52,138 nucleotides of DNA from Hyphomonadaceae bacterium BRH_c29 (GTDB lineage Bacteria > Pseudomonadota > Alphaproteobacteria > Caulobacterales > Hyphomonadaceae). Positions within the stretch are counted from its first letter, which is position 1. The number at the start of each line of letters is the position of its first letter. The stretch is taken from assembly GCA_000961695.1 (NCBI GenBank), contig LADW01000021.1:1-52138 (forward strand). The letters run 5' to 3'. A program made the position numbers and the translations under genes. Below are positions 7,668 through 16,458 of this stretch, piece after piece. Under the pieces are notes generated by a model. That model had not been told where the DNA came from. It ran no database searches and was given only the letters and a program-made list of their open reading frames with translations.

Positions 7668-7736
7668 GCTTTAAGTTTTCACTGGAACCCAAAGAGGACT
7701 TAAACTATACGTTGCAAATGCAGGAAAACTTAAAGC
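7668..7736. promoter_or_regulatory. Inverted operator repeats upstream of the XRE gene
   Basis: GCTTTAAGTTTTC at 7668-7680 is the exact reverse complement of GAAAACTTAAAGC at 7724-7736, and a further ACTTAAA lies between them at 7698-7704. They sit 42-110 bp in front of the XRE start codon (7626), the expected place for repressor binding. Confidence 0.65.
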
Positions 7737-7849
7737 ACACATTTGGTTTGAGGCTCGGGATCGTGGAAAATGGCGACCCACCCCTTCGCAGTCAGCAAAA
7801 CGAAATTGAGTGGACTTCGGCGGTACGAAATACTCCGCAACCGATTGAC

Positions 7850-8074
7850 TTATTTCTGGGTTTTGCGTGGGCGCTTGAGGAGCTCATCGGGTTCGATCTC
7901 GAGGGCTGTGGCGAGTTGTTGGACGACGTCGATACTCGCGCTGTAGACGCGGCGTTCGAGCAAGCTGACATAGGTCCGGTCGATGCCTGCCAGGTGAGCC
8001 AGTTCTTCCTGCGAGAGCCCCTTGGCCTTCCGGTATGCTTTCAGATTCAGCGCGAAGATTTCCCGGATATCCAT
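7850..8074 (-). CDS. Small XRE family regulator (HTH only)
   Basis: A 74-residue protein that is almost entirely one Cro/CI helix-turn-helix domain: LNLKAYRKAKGLSQEELAHL, then GIDRTYVSLLERR, SIDVVQQLATALEIEPDELL, and a basic tail RPRKTQK. ATG 8074 gives the standard domain start. It is of the size of island or phage Cro-like proteins. It lies upstream of, and in the same direction as, the other XRE gene, with the shared repeat region between them, and it diverges from the ECF sigma gene. Target unknown. Confidence 0.88.
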   Translation of the reverse strand: MDIREIFALNLKAYRKAKGLSQEELAHLAGIDRTYVSLLERRVYSASIDVVQQLATALEIEPDELLKRPRKTQK

Positions 8075-8202
8075 GATCCGAGAGTGCGGCTGTTGAGCAG
8101 TATGCTACCACGGAATATACTACTCAAAATTGCGATTGCGGGGAGTGGATAAATGGACTTTGCAAAATTTCTGGGCATTGCCGAGCAGGGCATGGATCGC
8201 AG

Positions 8203-8808
8203 ATGACGATGCAGGAACCGGATCGCGCGCGCGTTACGAGACCTCCCCTGGTCGGGGAGTCTTTCGCTTTGAAGGGAAGTGCGGCGCTCAATGAGATATT
8301 TCGCCAGCAGTATGACCATCTCCTGAGGTTCAGCCGGATACGCATAGGCAATGCTGCAGACGCCGAGGACCTTGTCCAGGATGCGTTCCTTCTGGTGCGG
8401 CGGGCCTATCCGGACAAGGGAAGCGACGAACTGAGACCGCTCCTGTTCACGACCTTGCGGAATCTCACGCTGGACTATCTGAAATCGGGATATGCAAAGC
8501 ACCGGAGGTCGTCGGACGAGCTCAGCGAATTGGGCGATGTGCTCGCATGCCCACGGTCCGCGACGCCCGAGACCCAATTGATCGATACAGAAATGCTGGC
8601 GATTGCGGAGACCGCAATTGCGGCGCTGGGCCCGCGCCAGCGAGAGGCCCTGCATCTCAGCCGGTTCGAACGCCTGACTCATGATGAGATCGCCCGGCGC
8701 TTGTCGGTTTCTCCCAGAACGGTGAGGAGCGATATCGCAAACGCCTTGGCGGCCATTTCGAAGAGTCTTGCGCGTGCAGGTAAGCGACGCCCGCGCGGGG
8801 CCGAGTAA
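8203..8808 (+). CDS. ECF sigma factor (FecI-like)
   Basis: A 201-residue extracytoplasmic-function sigma factor. Region 2 is visible around residues 30-95 (LNEIFRQQYDHLLRFSRIRI, NAADAEDLVQDAFLLVRRA, LLFTTLRNLTLDYLKS) and region 4 around 130-185 (AIAALGPRQREALHLSRFE, LTHDEIARRLSVSPRTVRSD). It is followed after five bases by a FecR-type regulator, the usual FecI-FecR order for TonB-linked surface signalling. The outer-membrane receptor normally found next is absent; a tRNA-Leu and an integrase follow instead. The sigma factor may act on a receptor elsewhere or be an orphan. Confidence 0.9.
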   Translation: MTMQEPDRARVTRPPLVGESFALKGSAALNEIFRQQYDHLLRFSRIRIGNAADAEDLVQDAFLLVRRAYPDKGSDELRPLLFTTLRNLTLDYLKSGYAKHRRSSDELSELGDVLACPRSATPETQLIDTEMLAIAETAIAALGPRQREALHLSRFERLTHDEIARRLSVSPRTVRSDIANALAAISKSLARAGKRRPRGAE

Positions 8809-8813
8809 ATCAG

Positions 8814-9848
8814 ATGACCTGCAACCAGGACCAAACAGGCCAGCTGGACGCTGCTGCGCGCTGGCACAGTGACCTGCAAGACCCGGACGTCAGCCTTGAG
8901 ACATGGGAGGCATTTCTCGAATGGGAGGCCGACCCGCAGAATGCTGCTGCGTTCCGGGAGATCGAGACGAGCCTGGTGGTTCTTGAGAGAGCCGCGCTGG
9001 CATTCGGGGGTGCGGCCAAATCGGGCGCCGATGATCACAGACTGCAGACGGGTTCGGCAATTCCATGGGCGCGCTCCAGGGCGGCCTGGATATCCGGGAT
9101 CGCGGCGGCATTGGTGCTGGCAGCGGTGTCGGTCATTGCACCGATGACTGTCTCTCGTCCCGAACCCATCCGGTATGCAACATCTCTCGGCGAGCAGCGC
9201 AGCTTCGACCTCGCTGATGGATCGGTAATGACACTCAACACCGATACCGAAGCTGAAATTACATTCACAAGGAACCGGCGCTATGTCCGGCTGGTCCACG
9301 GGCAGGCCCTGTTCGAAGTCGAGAAGGGGGTGCGGCCGTTCATCGTCGAGGCGAGACGTAGCCAGACGACAGCTCTGGGTACCGAGTTCGACGTCTATGC
9401 AAAAGCGGACGCGGTTGAGGTCACCTTGATGGCAGGTTCGGTTGTTGTCGCTCCGGTGCCGGCCAGGCCGGAAGTGTGGGGCCTGTTTCGGTCTGCCCCC
9501 CGGGAGAGCGCTGCCGGGCGAACGCTTGTGCCAGGAGAGAGGCTGGTCATCCAGGAGGATGGACTGGAATCGGTTTCTGTAATCGATCCTTCTGAGGCGA
9601 GTCGGTGGCGGAGCGGGACCGTCTGGTTCGACGACACGTCACTGGTGGATGTCGTGACCGAATTGAACAGGTACGCACGAGTAAAGATCCGGATCGACGA
9701 TCCAGACATCGGCACGGAGCGCCTGAGCGGGGGCTTTCGCGTCGGTGAAGAGGAGGATTTTGTCGGGTCGCTGGTGATGATGTTCTCTTTGGAGACGGCG
9801 CAGGTTGGGGATGAGGTTATCCTTTCGCGTGGGTCAGGTGGTGATTGA
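8814..9848 (+). CDS. FecR-type anti-sigma regulator
   Basis: A 344-residue membrane regulator of the FecR family. The cytoplasmic N-terminal DUF4880 region covers about residues 10-50 (AARWHSDLQDPDVSLETWEA, FLEWEADPQNAAAFREIE). A single membrane span follows at about 92-112 (WISGIAAALVLAAVSVIAP). The periplasmic FecR domain begins near 120 (YATSLGEQRSFDLADGSVMT, LNTDTEAEITF) and a C-terminal DUF4974/STN-like part ends the protein (SLVDVVTELNRYARVKIRI, LSGGFRVGEEEDF). It should relay a TonB receptor signal to the sigma factor encoded just upstream. No receptor gene is adjacent, so the circuit is incomplete in this window. Confidence 0.9.
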   Translation: MTCNQDQTGQLDAAARWHSDLQDPDVSLETWEAFLEWEADPQNAAAFREIETSLVVLERAALAFGGAAKSGADDHRLQTGSAIPWARSRAAWISGIAAALVLAAVSVIAPMTVSRPEPIRYATSLGEQRSFDLADGSVMTLNTDTEAEITFTRNRRYVRLVHGQALFEVEKGVRPFIVEARRSQTTALGTEFDVYAKADAVEVTLMAGSVVVAPVPARPEVWGLFRSAPRESAAGRTLVPGERLVIQEDGLESVSVIDPSEASRWRSGTVWFDDTSLVDVVTELNRYARVKIRIDDPDIGTERLSGGFRVGEEEDFVGSLVMMFSLETAQVGDEVILSRGSGGD

Positions 9849-9982
9849 GATCCCTTGTATATCCCGCGCATTGTATCGCTGCGGTTCGAAGTCATGATGC
9901 CTCCCGCCTGCTCGGTTTGGCTGGGTGAAAAAGTCATGCAGCATCGGGTGAGCAAATTTGTCTCTGTATCTGGTATTGGCCG

Positions 9983-10009
9983 TTGACGCAGGCCGCTCGC
10001 GCCTATAAA
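9983..10009 (+). promoter_or_regulatory. Possible promoter of tRNA-Leu
   Basis: TTGACG (9983-9988) and TATAAA (10004-10009) are separated by 15 bp and end about 20 bp before the tRNA. The elements are good but the spacing is short. Confidence 0.4.
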
Positions 10010-10029
10010 TCCCCGCCTTCCTACCCCGT

Positions 10030-10116
10030 GCCCAGATGGCGGAATTGGTAGACGCGCTACGTTCAGGTCGTAGTTCTCGCAAGGGAGTGGAGGTTCGAGT
10101 CCTCTTCTGGGCACCA
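10030..10116 (+). tRNA. tRNA-Leu (CAG)
   Basis: An 87-base class II tRNA. The acceptor arms GCCCAGA/TCTGGGC pair perfectly, the anticodon stem CTACG/CGTAG encloses TTCAGGT with anticodon CAG, there is a long variable arm, the T-arm is GAGGTTCGAGTCCTC, and CCA is encoded. It lies inside the tRNA-Arg island and is followed after 111 bp by an integrase, so it is probably the attachment site of a second element. Confidence 0.95.
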
Positions 10117-10227
10117 GTAGATTGATTTTATTATCATTTTTATTTCCCGGTACCATGTGGCCTGTATCGGGCTGATGGAATTTGGTACCCTTTCTGCTTC
10201 TTCACTCGTTGTCTCGTGAAGCAGCTC

Positions 10228-11418
10228 ATGAAACTCACCGACACAGATATCGACGCCCTGTTGCCGGAGGCGAGATCCTATAAGCGGGCGGACGGGCGCG
10301 GGCTCTACATCCTGGTCGTGCCGACCGGCTCGAAACTCTGGCGGATGAACTACCGGTTCGAGGGCAAGCAGAAGACGCTGTCCTTCGGCGGATGGCCGAT
10401 TGTGACTCTCGAAGAAGCAAGGGAGAAGTGTCTCAAGGCGAAGCGGCTCTTGAAGCAGGACATCGATCCTGGCGGGGTGCGCAAATCGATCCGGCCGGGA
10501 CGCAGGAACGCAGATCCTGAGAGTTTCAACGCGATTGCCGACGAGTTCCTCCGCAAGCGCAGGCTGGATGGCCTTGCCGAGACAACACTTAGCAAAAAGG
10601 CCTGGCTGCTGGACCTCGCCCGGGAGGATCTCGGGGCGAGACCGATCACCGAGATCAGGCCTGCCGACGTACTTTCTGTGCTTCGCTCCGTCGAGGGCCG
10701 CGGAAATTATGAAACGGCGAAGCGGCTTCGGACCACAATCGGGGAAGTGTTCCGCTACGCGGTGGCGACACTTCGAGCAGAGAGCGATCCGACGCCAGTC
10801 CTGCGCGGGGCGCTCATCTCGCCGAAGGTCCGGCACATGCCGGCCATTACCGAAGAGGACGAGTTCGCGCGGCTTGTACGGGCGATCTGGCGCTATGAGG
10901 GCAGGGGAGGGACGGCAAAGGCGCTGAGGCTCATGGCGCTCCTCTTTCCGCGCCCTGGCGAGCTCCGGCATGCGAGATGGTCGGAGTTCGATTTCAACAA
11001 AGCTGTGTGGACCATTCCGGCCGAGCGCATGAAGATGCGGCGGGAACATCGCAAACCTCTCCCGCCGGCTGCTTTGCACCTCCTGATCGACCTGCGCGGT
11101 GCGAGTGGGCCGGGGGACTATGTCTTCCCCACCATAACCAATCCCGAACGGCCGATGAGTGAGAACACGATGAACGGAGCGCTGGAGCGGTTGGGGTTTC
11201 CGGGGGCAGAGATGACACCGCACGGGTTTCGGGCGAGCGCGTCAACGCTGCTCAATGAAAGTGGCCTCTGGAACCCGGATGCGATCGAGGCGGAGCTTGC
11301 GCATGTCGATACGAAGGGCGTGCGGTCGATTTACAATCGGGCGCGGTATTGGGCCGAGCGGGTGGAGATGATGTCCTGGTGGGCGGGGTGGGTGCTCAGG
11401 CATACGAATGCGCTGTGA
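10228..11418 (+). CDS. P4-type tyrosine integrase (tRNA-Leu associated)
   Basis: A 396-residue integrase of the P4/DUF4102 type. The N-terminal arm-binding domain (residues 1-90) shows YKRADGRGLYILVVPTGSK, WRMNYRFEGKQKTLSFGGWP and TLEEAREKCLKAKRLL. The catalytic domain has Arg in FPRPGELRHARWSEFD near residue 250, a basic MKMRREHRKPLP strand, PHGFRASASTLLNESG near 332, and HVDTKGVRSIYNRARYW with the nucleophile Tyr near 370. I prefer ATG 10228 to GTG 10216, because it begins at the family's usual MKLTDxxI. It points away from the tRNA-Leu 111 bp upstream, the classic arrangement. I found no matching tRNA-Leu repeat downstream. Confidence 0.92.
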   Translation: MKLTDTDIDALLPEARSYKRADGRGLYILVVPTGSKLWRMNYRFEGKQKTLSFGGWPIVTLEEAREKCLKAKRLLKQDIDPGGVRKSIRPGRRNADPESFNAIADEFLRKRRLDGLAETTLSKKAWLLDLAREDLGARPITEIRPADVLSVLRSVEGRGNYETAKRLRTTIGEVFRYAVATLRAESDPTPVLRGALISPKVRHMPAITEEDEFARLVRAIWRYEGRGGTAKALRLMALLFPRPGELRHARWSEFDFNKAVWTIPAERMKMRREHRKPLPPAALHLLIDLRGASGPGDYVFPTITNPERPMSENTMNGALERLGFPGAEMTPHGFRASASTLLNESGLWNPDAIEAELAHVDTKGVRSIYNRARYWAERVEMMSWWAGWVLRHTNAL

Positions 11419-11684
11419 GGGAGTGACGCTGGAGGCGTGCTCGTTTCTTTGCGACCTGCCCGCCGGAGGCGGGGCTGTTCGGCCGGCGAGGATGTTTGGA
11501 GGTGGGGAAGAGCCGTTCTTCTGGCCGACCCGGCTCGTCTCACTGAGGGAGCAGAAAGTACGGCTTTGGGCATGAGGCTGGGGCTCACCGGCAGGTCGCG
11601 CGCCCGCGCTTCCCACTGTCCGTTGGCCAGAGGGGTCGCGGGCGCTGAATTGGCCTTTGTGGGTTTCGTATATAGCGTTGTGCT

Positions 11685-12401
11685 TCAAGCCATCACTCGT
11701 TCAAGCTTGGCTTTTCTGGCCTCCCAATCGGGCATGACCTCGCACAAGAGCTTGAAAAATGCGGGGCCGTGATTGGGCTGCCGGATGTGGCAGAGTTCGT
11801 GAGTGATGACATAGTCGATGGCATCGGTGGGCGCTTCGATCAGGCGTGTGTTGAGCACAAGACGTCCGGCAGGCGACATCGACCCCCATCGATGACTGAG
11901 CTTTCTGACAATCAGCGCATGAGGGGTGAAATGATCGGGAAGCGGAAATCGATCCTGATTGGCAAGTAGCCGTTCCTGGAGTTTGAGTTTGGCCCGCGAT
12001 CTGTACCACTCCTGGACGAGTTCCTTGATATGCTCCTGTGTCTTGGGCCGGACGGTTTCGACGTCGATGACCCCGCGAAACAGCCTGACACGATCAACGA
12101 GTCCGGCCCGCACTTTCAGTCTGTATTGGCGCCCAAGATAAAGGTGGGTCTCTCCGGAAATGAATTTCCGGTCCGGAGTCCTCGGCAGGAATTGCCGGAA
12201 ATAAGTCTGTTGCCGAATGATCCACGCCGCTCGCTTTTTGACCTTGGCGTCGATGTCTTTCTGAGGCGCTTTCAACGGCGCCGCGATCACGACGCGAAGA
12301 TCGGGTTCGACGGCGATCTCGAGTGTCTTGCGATCGCGTCGCTCCACAGCAAATTCGATGATACGCGAGCCATAGGCAACCTGGCGGTATTCGGGTTTCA
12401 T
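11685..12401 (-). CDS. YgjP-like (DUF45) zinc metallopeptidase
   Basis: A 238-residue protein of the YgjP/DUF45 family, related to M48 and SprT-like zinc peptidases. The N-terminal half (residues 1-100) carries LEIAVEPDLRVVIAAPLKAP and LGRQYRLKV. The catalytic motif is VITHELCHIRQPNHGPAFF near residues 197-215, with the HExxH-type core HELCH and the third ligand in NHGPAF. RKLSHRWGSMSPAGRLVLN is also typical. It is the last gene of the restriction operon and overlaps the hsdR stop by four bases. Such peptidases are often linked to type I R-M genes; a role in turning over the complex is inference. Confidence 0.9.
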   Translation of the reverse strand: MKPEYRQVAYGSRIIEFAVERRDRKTLEIAVEPDLRVVIAAPLKAPQKDIDAKVKKRAAWIIRQQTYFRQFLPRTPDRKFISGETHLYLGRQYRLKVRAGLVDRVRLFRGVIDVETVRPKTQEHIKELVQEWYRSRAKLKLQERLLANQDRFPLPDHFTPHALIVRKLSHRWGSMSPAGRLVLNTRLIEAPTDAIDYVITHELCHIRQPNHGPAFFKLLCEVMPDWEARKAKLERVMA

Positions 12402-15400
12402 CCCGGAAACCGCGCGCGCGCGATATTCATGAGTTGCTGTTCGAGACCATCCAGTGTCTCGACGTCCAGCGCGACACCCTTCTGGTCTCGGAGGACATCG
12501 AAGAAATAGTCGTCGATCGCGTTGCGCATGGCATTTTGCGCGACTTCATTCGACCAGATGTCGACAATGTGGTGGTCCTTGACGATATCGATGATGGCGA
12601 GCGCGACGTCCGCAGTCTCGTCCTCACCCAATTTGCTTCCATCATTCTTTGGGAGCTTGTCTTCCAGAATGCCAAAGAAGGCCTGACCGTCATCATTGCC
12701 TTTGAGGAGCGCTGGAACGCTGCGGCCACGATCTTTCGAGGCGACTTTTTGGGCGAGATCCATCACGTTATTCAGGTAGTCTCGCTCTGACAGTCGGCGT
12801 GCCCGATAATCCCGGATCGTTTCTTCCAGCAGGGTCGAGAATCGCGCGTAGAAACTTGGGTCCTCGTCCATGCGTTCAGTCAAAGTGTGCCGTGTGGCAC
12901 TCGCGATCCGGTCTGCCTTTGACGCGTCTGTGACCCCGGCCTCTTCGACTACTGCCTGAAGCGCTTTCGGGTCATTGATGTTGACCACCTCAATGATTGT
13001 CTCTGCCGGCATGGCGATAACGTGATCATCTAGCAGCTTCTGGATCTTCGGCTCGAACTCTTTGACGTCGACGGTCTCCTGATACCGCAACTGAACGGAC
13101 CTTCTCAGTTCAGAGAACCCTTTCCAGTCCCGCTTCATCTTGTCCATAATCGCCGGGGTGAAGACGTCGAGAGACTTGTCCGAGGACATGGCGATATGGA
13201 GGCAGCGACCGAAAGCGCGGAACCGTTCATAGAAGTCTTGTCTGATTTCCTCATCGCCCAGGAACTGTTCAAACTGTTCCATGTCCTTCTTGTTGGCGAC
13301 CGGCTTGAAGAGGTCCCACAGCTGGTCATGCAGCTGCGGCAAGCGGCGGATTTCTTCTTTGACATCGTGGACTGTGCCGATCAGATCGGTGTCATCATAG
13401 CCTTCAAATGCGGTATAAGTCGTAAGCGCCTTGTCGAGCTCGCCGAGCAGTCCCTCATAGTCAATAATGAACCCGAACTGCTTCTCGGCATCTTCGTCTT
13501 CGTAGAGACGGTTCACGCGTGCAATGGCCTGCAGGAGATTGTGCTCCCGCAAGGACTTGCAGACGTACAGGAGCGTGTTTCTTGGAGCGTCGAAACCAGT
13601 CAGAAGCTTTGACACAACGATCAGAATCTCCGGATCGCCAGACCCTTTAAACGCCTCAATAATCTGGCGGTTATATTCGTCCTCATTCTTGTAGCGGGCC
13701 ATCATCTTGGACCAGAAGACCCGCACCAAGTCCTTGGACTCGACATCAACGTCTTCGTTCCCTTCGTTCTCATCAGGCGGCGAGATGATGATTTCGCTGG
13801 TTACGTGACCGATCTCATCGAGCATGTCCTTGAAGCGAACAGCAGCGGCCTTGGATGGCGCGACCAACTGGGCCTTGAAGCCCGTGCCCTGCCAGTGCTG
13901 GCGGAAATGCTCGGAAATGTCGTAGGCTTTGGCGCGGATTGCCTGTCCTGTCTTCGATAGGGCGTCCATGCGCGAAAACTTGCGCTTCAGATCAGCCTTC
14001 TGCTGGTCGTTCAACCCTTGCGAAATCTTGTCGAACCAGGTGTCGATGACCGAGCCGGTAATTTGCTGATCGACGAGACGCCCTTCGTAGAGCAGGGGGA
14101 CGACTGCGCCGTCTGCGACAGCCTCGTCAATCTTGTAGTGGTGAATGAGCCCGCCAAATGTGGTCAGCGTATTCTTATCTTTTTTCAGAAGCGGCGTGCC
14201 GGTAAAGCCAAGATAGCAGGCTCTGGGCAATAGTCTGCGCATTTTCATGGCAAACTGACTGTGACCGCCATAGCGCCCGGTCTGCGTCCGGTGACTCTCG
14301 TCGATGAGGACGAACAGGTTCGGATCCGCGTCGGCTTGATCGCCATGTCGCAGCGCCGTGTCGAACTTGTTGATGATCGTTGTGATGAGTGGGGTTTTCG
14401 CCTGGATGAGCGAGAGCAGATGGGAGCCGCTCGTCGCCCGGACAGGGTCCATGTCACAGGACTTGAACGTTCCCTTGATCTGCTTGTCGAGATCGTCACG
14501 GTCCGTGACAATCAGAATACGAGGATTGGTGATACGTTTGTCGAGCGCGAGTGCGCGCCCGAGCATGACCATGGTGAGAGATTTGCCGGACCCTTGCGTA
14601 TGCCAGATGACGCCGCCCTTGCGGACGCCTTCGAGGTCGAACTGCTTGACGCGCTCGACCGCAAGCTTGATGCCGAAGAATTGCTGATGACGCGCTACCT
14701 TGCGGACGCCGCCGTCGAAAACCGTGAAGCGGCGGATGAGGTCGAGGAGTCTTTCAGGTCGGCACAGCGCATAGATCAGGCGGTCCTGTTCTGTAACTGC
14801 CCGGTCACCCTCTGCCTTCAACTCTTCGAAGAAGGCGCGCGCGGACGCAAAGTCGCCTGAGAAGATCGCGTCGCGCTCGTCGGCGCTGAGCGACCGGTTC
14901 GCCGCGCGGGCAATCTCGTCTTCGCTGTCTTCTTCATCTCGCCAGGCCTGCCAGAATTTCCGGGGCGTTCCGACCGTTGCATAAAGCGCTTCGGTCCGGC
15001 TCATCACCATCAGCAATTGGGCGAAGTGAAAGAGGTGGGGGATATTGTCTTCGCTCTGATACCCGATCAGCTGGCTGCCGGCCTTCTTCAGACCCGCTGT
15101 CGGGCGCTTGTTCTCAATGACAACGAACGGGATACCGTTGACATAAGCAACGATATCACACCGCTTGGTCGCGCTGCTGCCCGTTCGCTCAACGGACACT
15201 TCGGCGGCCACATGGAAGGCATTGTTCGCCGGATTGTCCCAGTCGACAAGTTTGAATGAGTAGCTTTTTGAATCCCCGTCGATCGTCTTGGTGATCGTGG
15301 TACCGAGGATCAGCGTGTCATAGACGTCCTGGTTGGTGCCCTTCAGGCCTTTGATACGGTCTGGCGTAGGTTTGAGGCGTCGTACGGCCTCGTGCGCGTC

Positions 15401-15622
15401 TTCCAGATCAAAGGGGTAGCTCTTGCCGCGATACTCGAAAGAGTTGAGCTTGAGCACCTGCTCCACAAAGATGTCGTCGAGAACGACATTGCGCAGGCGG
15501 TCGCCGCGCTGGCGAATGACTTCGGCATCAGCAAGCGGTATGAATCCGAGCGCCACCAGCATCTGGACTGCGGGGATCTGGGACTGGTGCTTTTCAGCGG
15601 GGTTGAAGGCTTCTGGGGTCAT
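12398..15622 (-). CDS. hsdR: Type I restriction enzyme, R subunit
   Basis: A 1074-residue motor and nuclease subunit. The N-terminal nuclease domain has the PD-(D/E)xK-like pair CDIVAYVNGIPFVVIENKRP with Glu/Lys near residues 168-170. The SF2 translocase has Walker A GVIWHTQGSGKSLTM near 340, the DEAD-type FVLIDESHRTQ near 437, and GFTGTPLLKK near 467, then RVNRLYEDEDAEKQ in the second RecA domain. The C-terminal helical region binds HsdM/HsdS. It cuts DNA away from unmethylated sites, with ATP hydrolysis. I chose ATG 15622 because it overlaps the DUF3800 stop as ATGA; the frame is open 45 bases further upstream but within DUF3800 coding sequence. Intact. Confidence 0.94.
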   Translation of the reverse strand: MTPEAFNPAEKHQSQIPAVQMLVALGFIPLADAEVIRQRGDRLRNVVLDDIFVEQVLKLNSFEYRGKSYPFDLEDAHEAVRRLKPTPDRIKGLKGTNQDVYDTLILGTTITKTIDGDSKSYSFKLVDWDNPANNAFHVAAEVSVERTGSSATKRCDIVAYVNGIPFVVIENKRPTAGLKKAGSQLIGYQSEDNIPHLFHFAQLLMVMSRTEALYATVGTPRKFWQAWRDEEDSEDEIARAANRSLSADERDAIFSGDFASARAFFEELKAEGDRAVTEQDRLIYALCRPERLLDLIRRFTVFDGGVRKVARHQQFFGIKLAVERVKQFDLEGVRKGGVIWHTQGSGKSLTMVMLGRALALDKRITNPRILIVTDRDDLDKQIKGTFKSCDMDPVRATSGSHLLSLIQAKTPLITTIINKFDTALRHGDQADADPNLFVLIDESHRTQTGRYGGHSQFAMKMRRLLPRACYLGFTGTPLLKKDKNTLTTFGGLIHHYKIDEAVADGAVVPLLYEGRLVDQQITGSVIDTWFDKISQGLNDQQKADLKRKFSRMDALSKTGQAIRAKAYDISEHFRQHWQGTGFKAQLVAPSKAAAVRFKDMLDEIGHVTSEIIISPPDENEGNEDVDVESKDLVRVFWSKMMARYKNEDEYNRQIIEAFKGSGDPEILIVVSKLLTGFDAPRNTLLYVCKSLREHNLLQAIARVNRLYEDEDAEKQFGFIIDYEGLLGELDKALTTYTAFEGYDDTDLIGTVHDVKEEIRRLPQLHDQLWDLFKPVANKKDMEQFEQFLGDEEIRQDFYERFRAFGRCLHIAMSSDKSLDVFTPAIMDKMKRDWKGFSELRRSVQLRYQETVDVKEFEPKIQKLLDDHVIAMPAETIIEVVNINDPKALQAVVEEAGVTDASKADRIASATRHTLTERMDEDPSFYARFSTLLEETIRDYRARRLSERDYLNNVMDLAQKVASKDRGRSVPALLKGNDDGQAFFGILEDKLPKNDGSKLGEDETADVALAIIDIVKDHHIVDIWSNEVAQNAMRNAIDDYFFDVLRDQKGVALDVETLDGLEQQLMNIARARFPG

Positions 15623-16458
15623 AACACCCACCCCGCATGTTTCGCCGCATTGTAGAACTTCGTACAAGGAACGTCAGGAACTTGGCCCAGCTTTTCTCGT
15701 TGCGGTTCTAGGATATCGACAAGGCTCTGGTAGTAGGCTCGTTCACCAACCCAAGCTTCGGCGCCCGTCGAAAGCTCAAGACTGCGTCGATAGACGTAGG
15801 AAATCGCATCAGCCACTTGCACAAGAGAGGAGTGGTGCGATTTGATCGCGAAAGCAGAGTTGATGATGTGGTCAAAACGGTCCGACACTTTTCGTGGTAG
15901 CCAGGTCTTTTTGCGACCCTTGGTCCTGCGACTCTGATAGAGACCATCATACCAGGAGTCAGCCTTATACAGGCCATCAGAAAGTTGCGGCATCTCGGCC
16001 TTATTGTCATCCATTATGGCGACCGTCAGGCCCTTACCATTCTTCGTGTTCTGCATTTTTTTCTGAACGAGACTACAGGTAAACATGCCGCCAGCAAGCC
16101 AGTAGCTTTGCCCGAAAGGGTGCCCATGTCCCGCGTCTCGGGCGACCTGGAGAGCTAGGTAAGAGAGGCCAACACCGAAGATCTTTCCACCGTTCGCCAC
16201 CGAGAGAAGACAGATTTGCTTCAGGAACTCTTTTCGTTCATCTACACCGATTCTTTTCCAGCCCCCTCTGCCGTTTATGAACCTACTCGTCTTCAGCTCA
16301 GTGTTATTCCCAGGGTGCTTGGTGAGGAGTTCCGCGAGCAGCTTGTCAAAATCAGCGGTCTTTTTACGTAGTTTATACGCATCTACCATGAGGCCGCACA
16401 TGACGAAGACGTCACCGTCACCGGGAGATCCGCTTTCGTCGATGTAAATGAATTTCAT
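15619..16458 (-). CDS. DUF3800 protein embedded in the restriction operon
   Basis: A 279-residue DUF3800 protein. The N-terminus MKFIYIDESGSPGDGDVFVM carries the family's YxDESG motif, and VQVADAISYVYRRSLE near residue 220 is the conserved C-terminal D-containing block. DUF3800 is predicted to have an RNase H-like fold with acidic metal ligands (Asp7, Glu8, Asp near 223), hence a probable nuclease, often seen in defence islands. It overlaps the Shedu stop by four bases and the hsdR start by four bases, so it should be made in step with both. Function in the complex is not established. Confidence 0.9.
   Translation of the reverse strand: MKFIYIDESGSPGDGDVFVMCGLMVDAYKLRKKTADFDKLLAELLTKHPGNNTELKTSRFINGRGGWKRIGVDERKEFLKQICLLSVANGGKIFGVGLSYLALQVARDAGHGHPFGQSYWLAGGMFTCSLVQKKMQNTKNGKGLTVAIMDDNKAEMPQLSDGLYKADSWYDGLYQSRRTKGRKKTWLPRKVSDRFDHIINSAFAIKSHHSSLVQVADAISYVYRRSLELSTGAEAWVGERAYYQSLVDILEPQREKLGQVPDVPCTKFYNAAKHAGWVL

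Noticed and set aside
10063..11223. A 386-codon minus-strand frame opposite integrase 2 and the tRNA-Leu
   Set aside because: It covers a tRNA and a conserved integrase on the other strand and shows no family resemblance.
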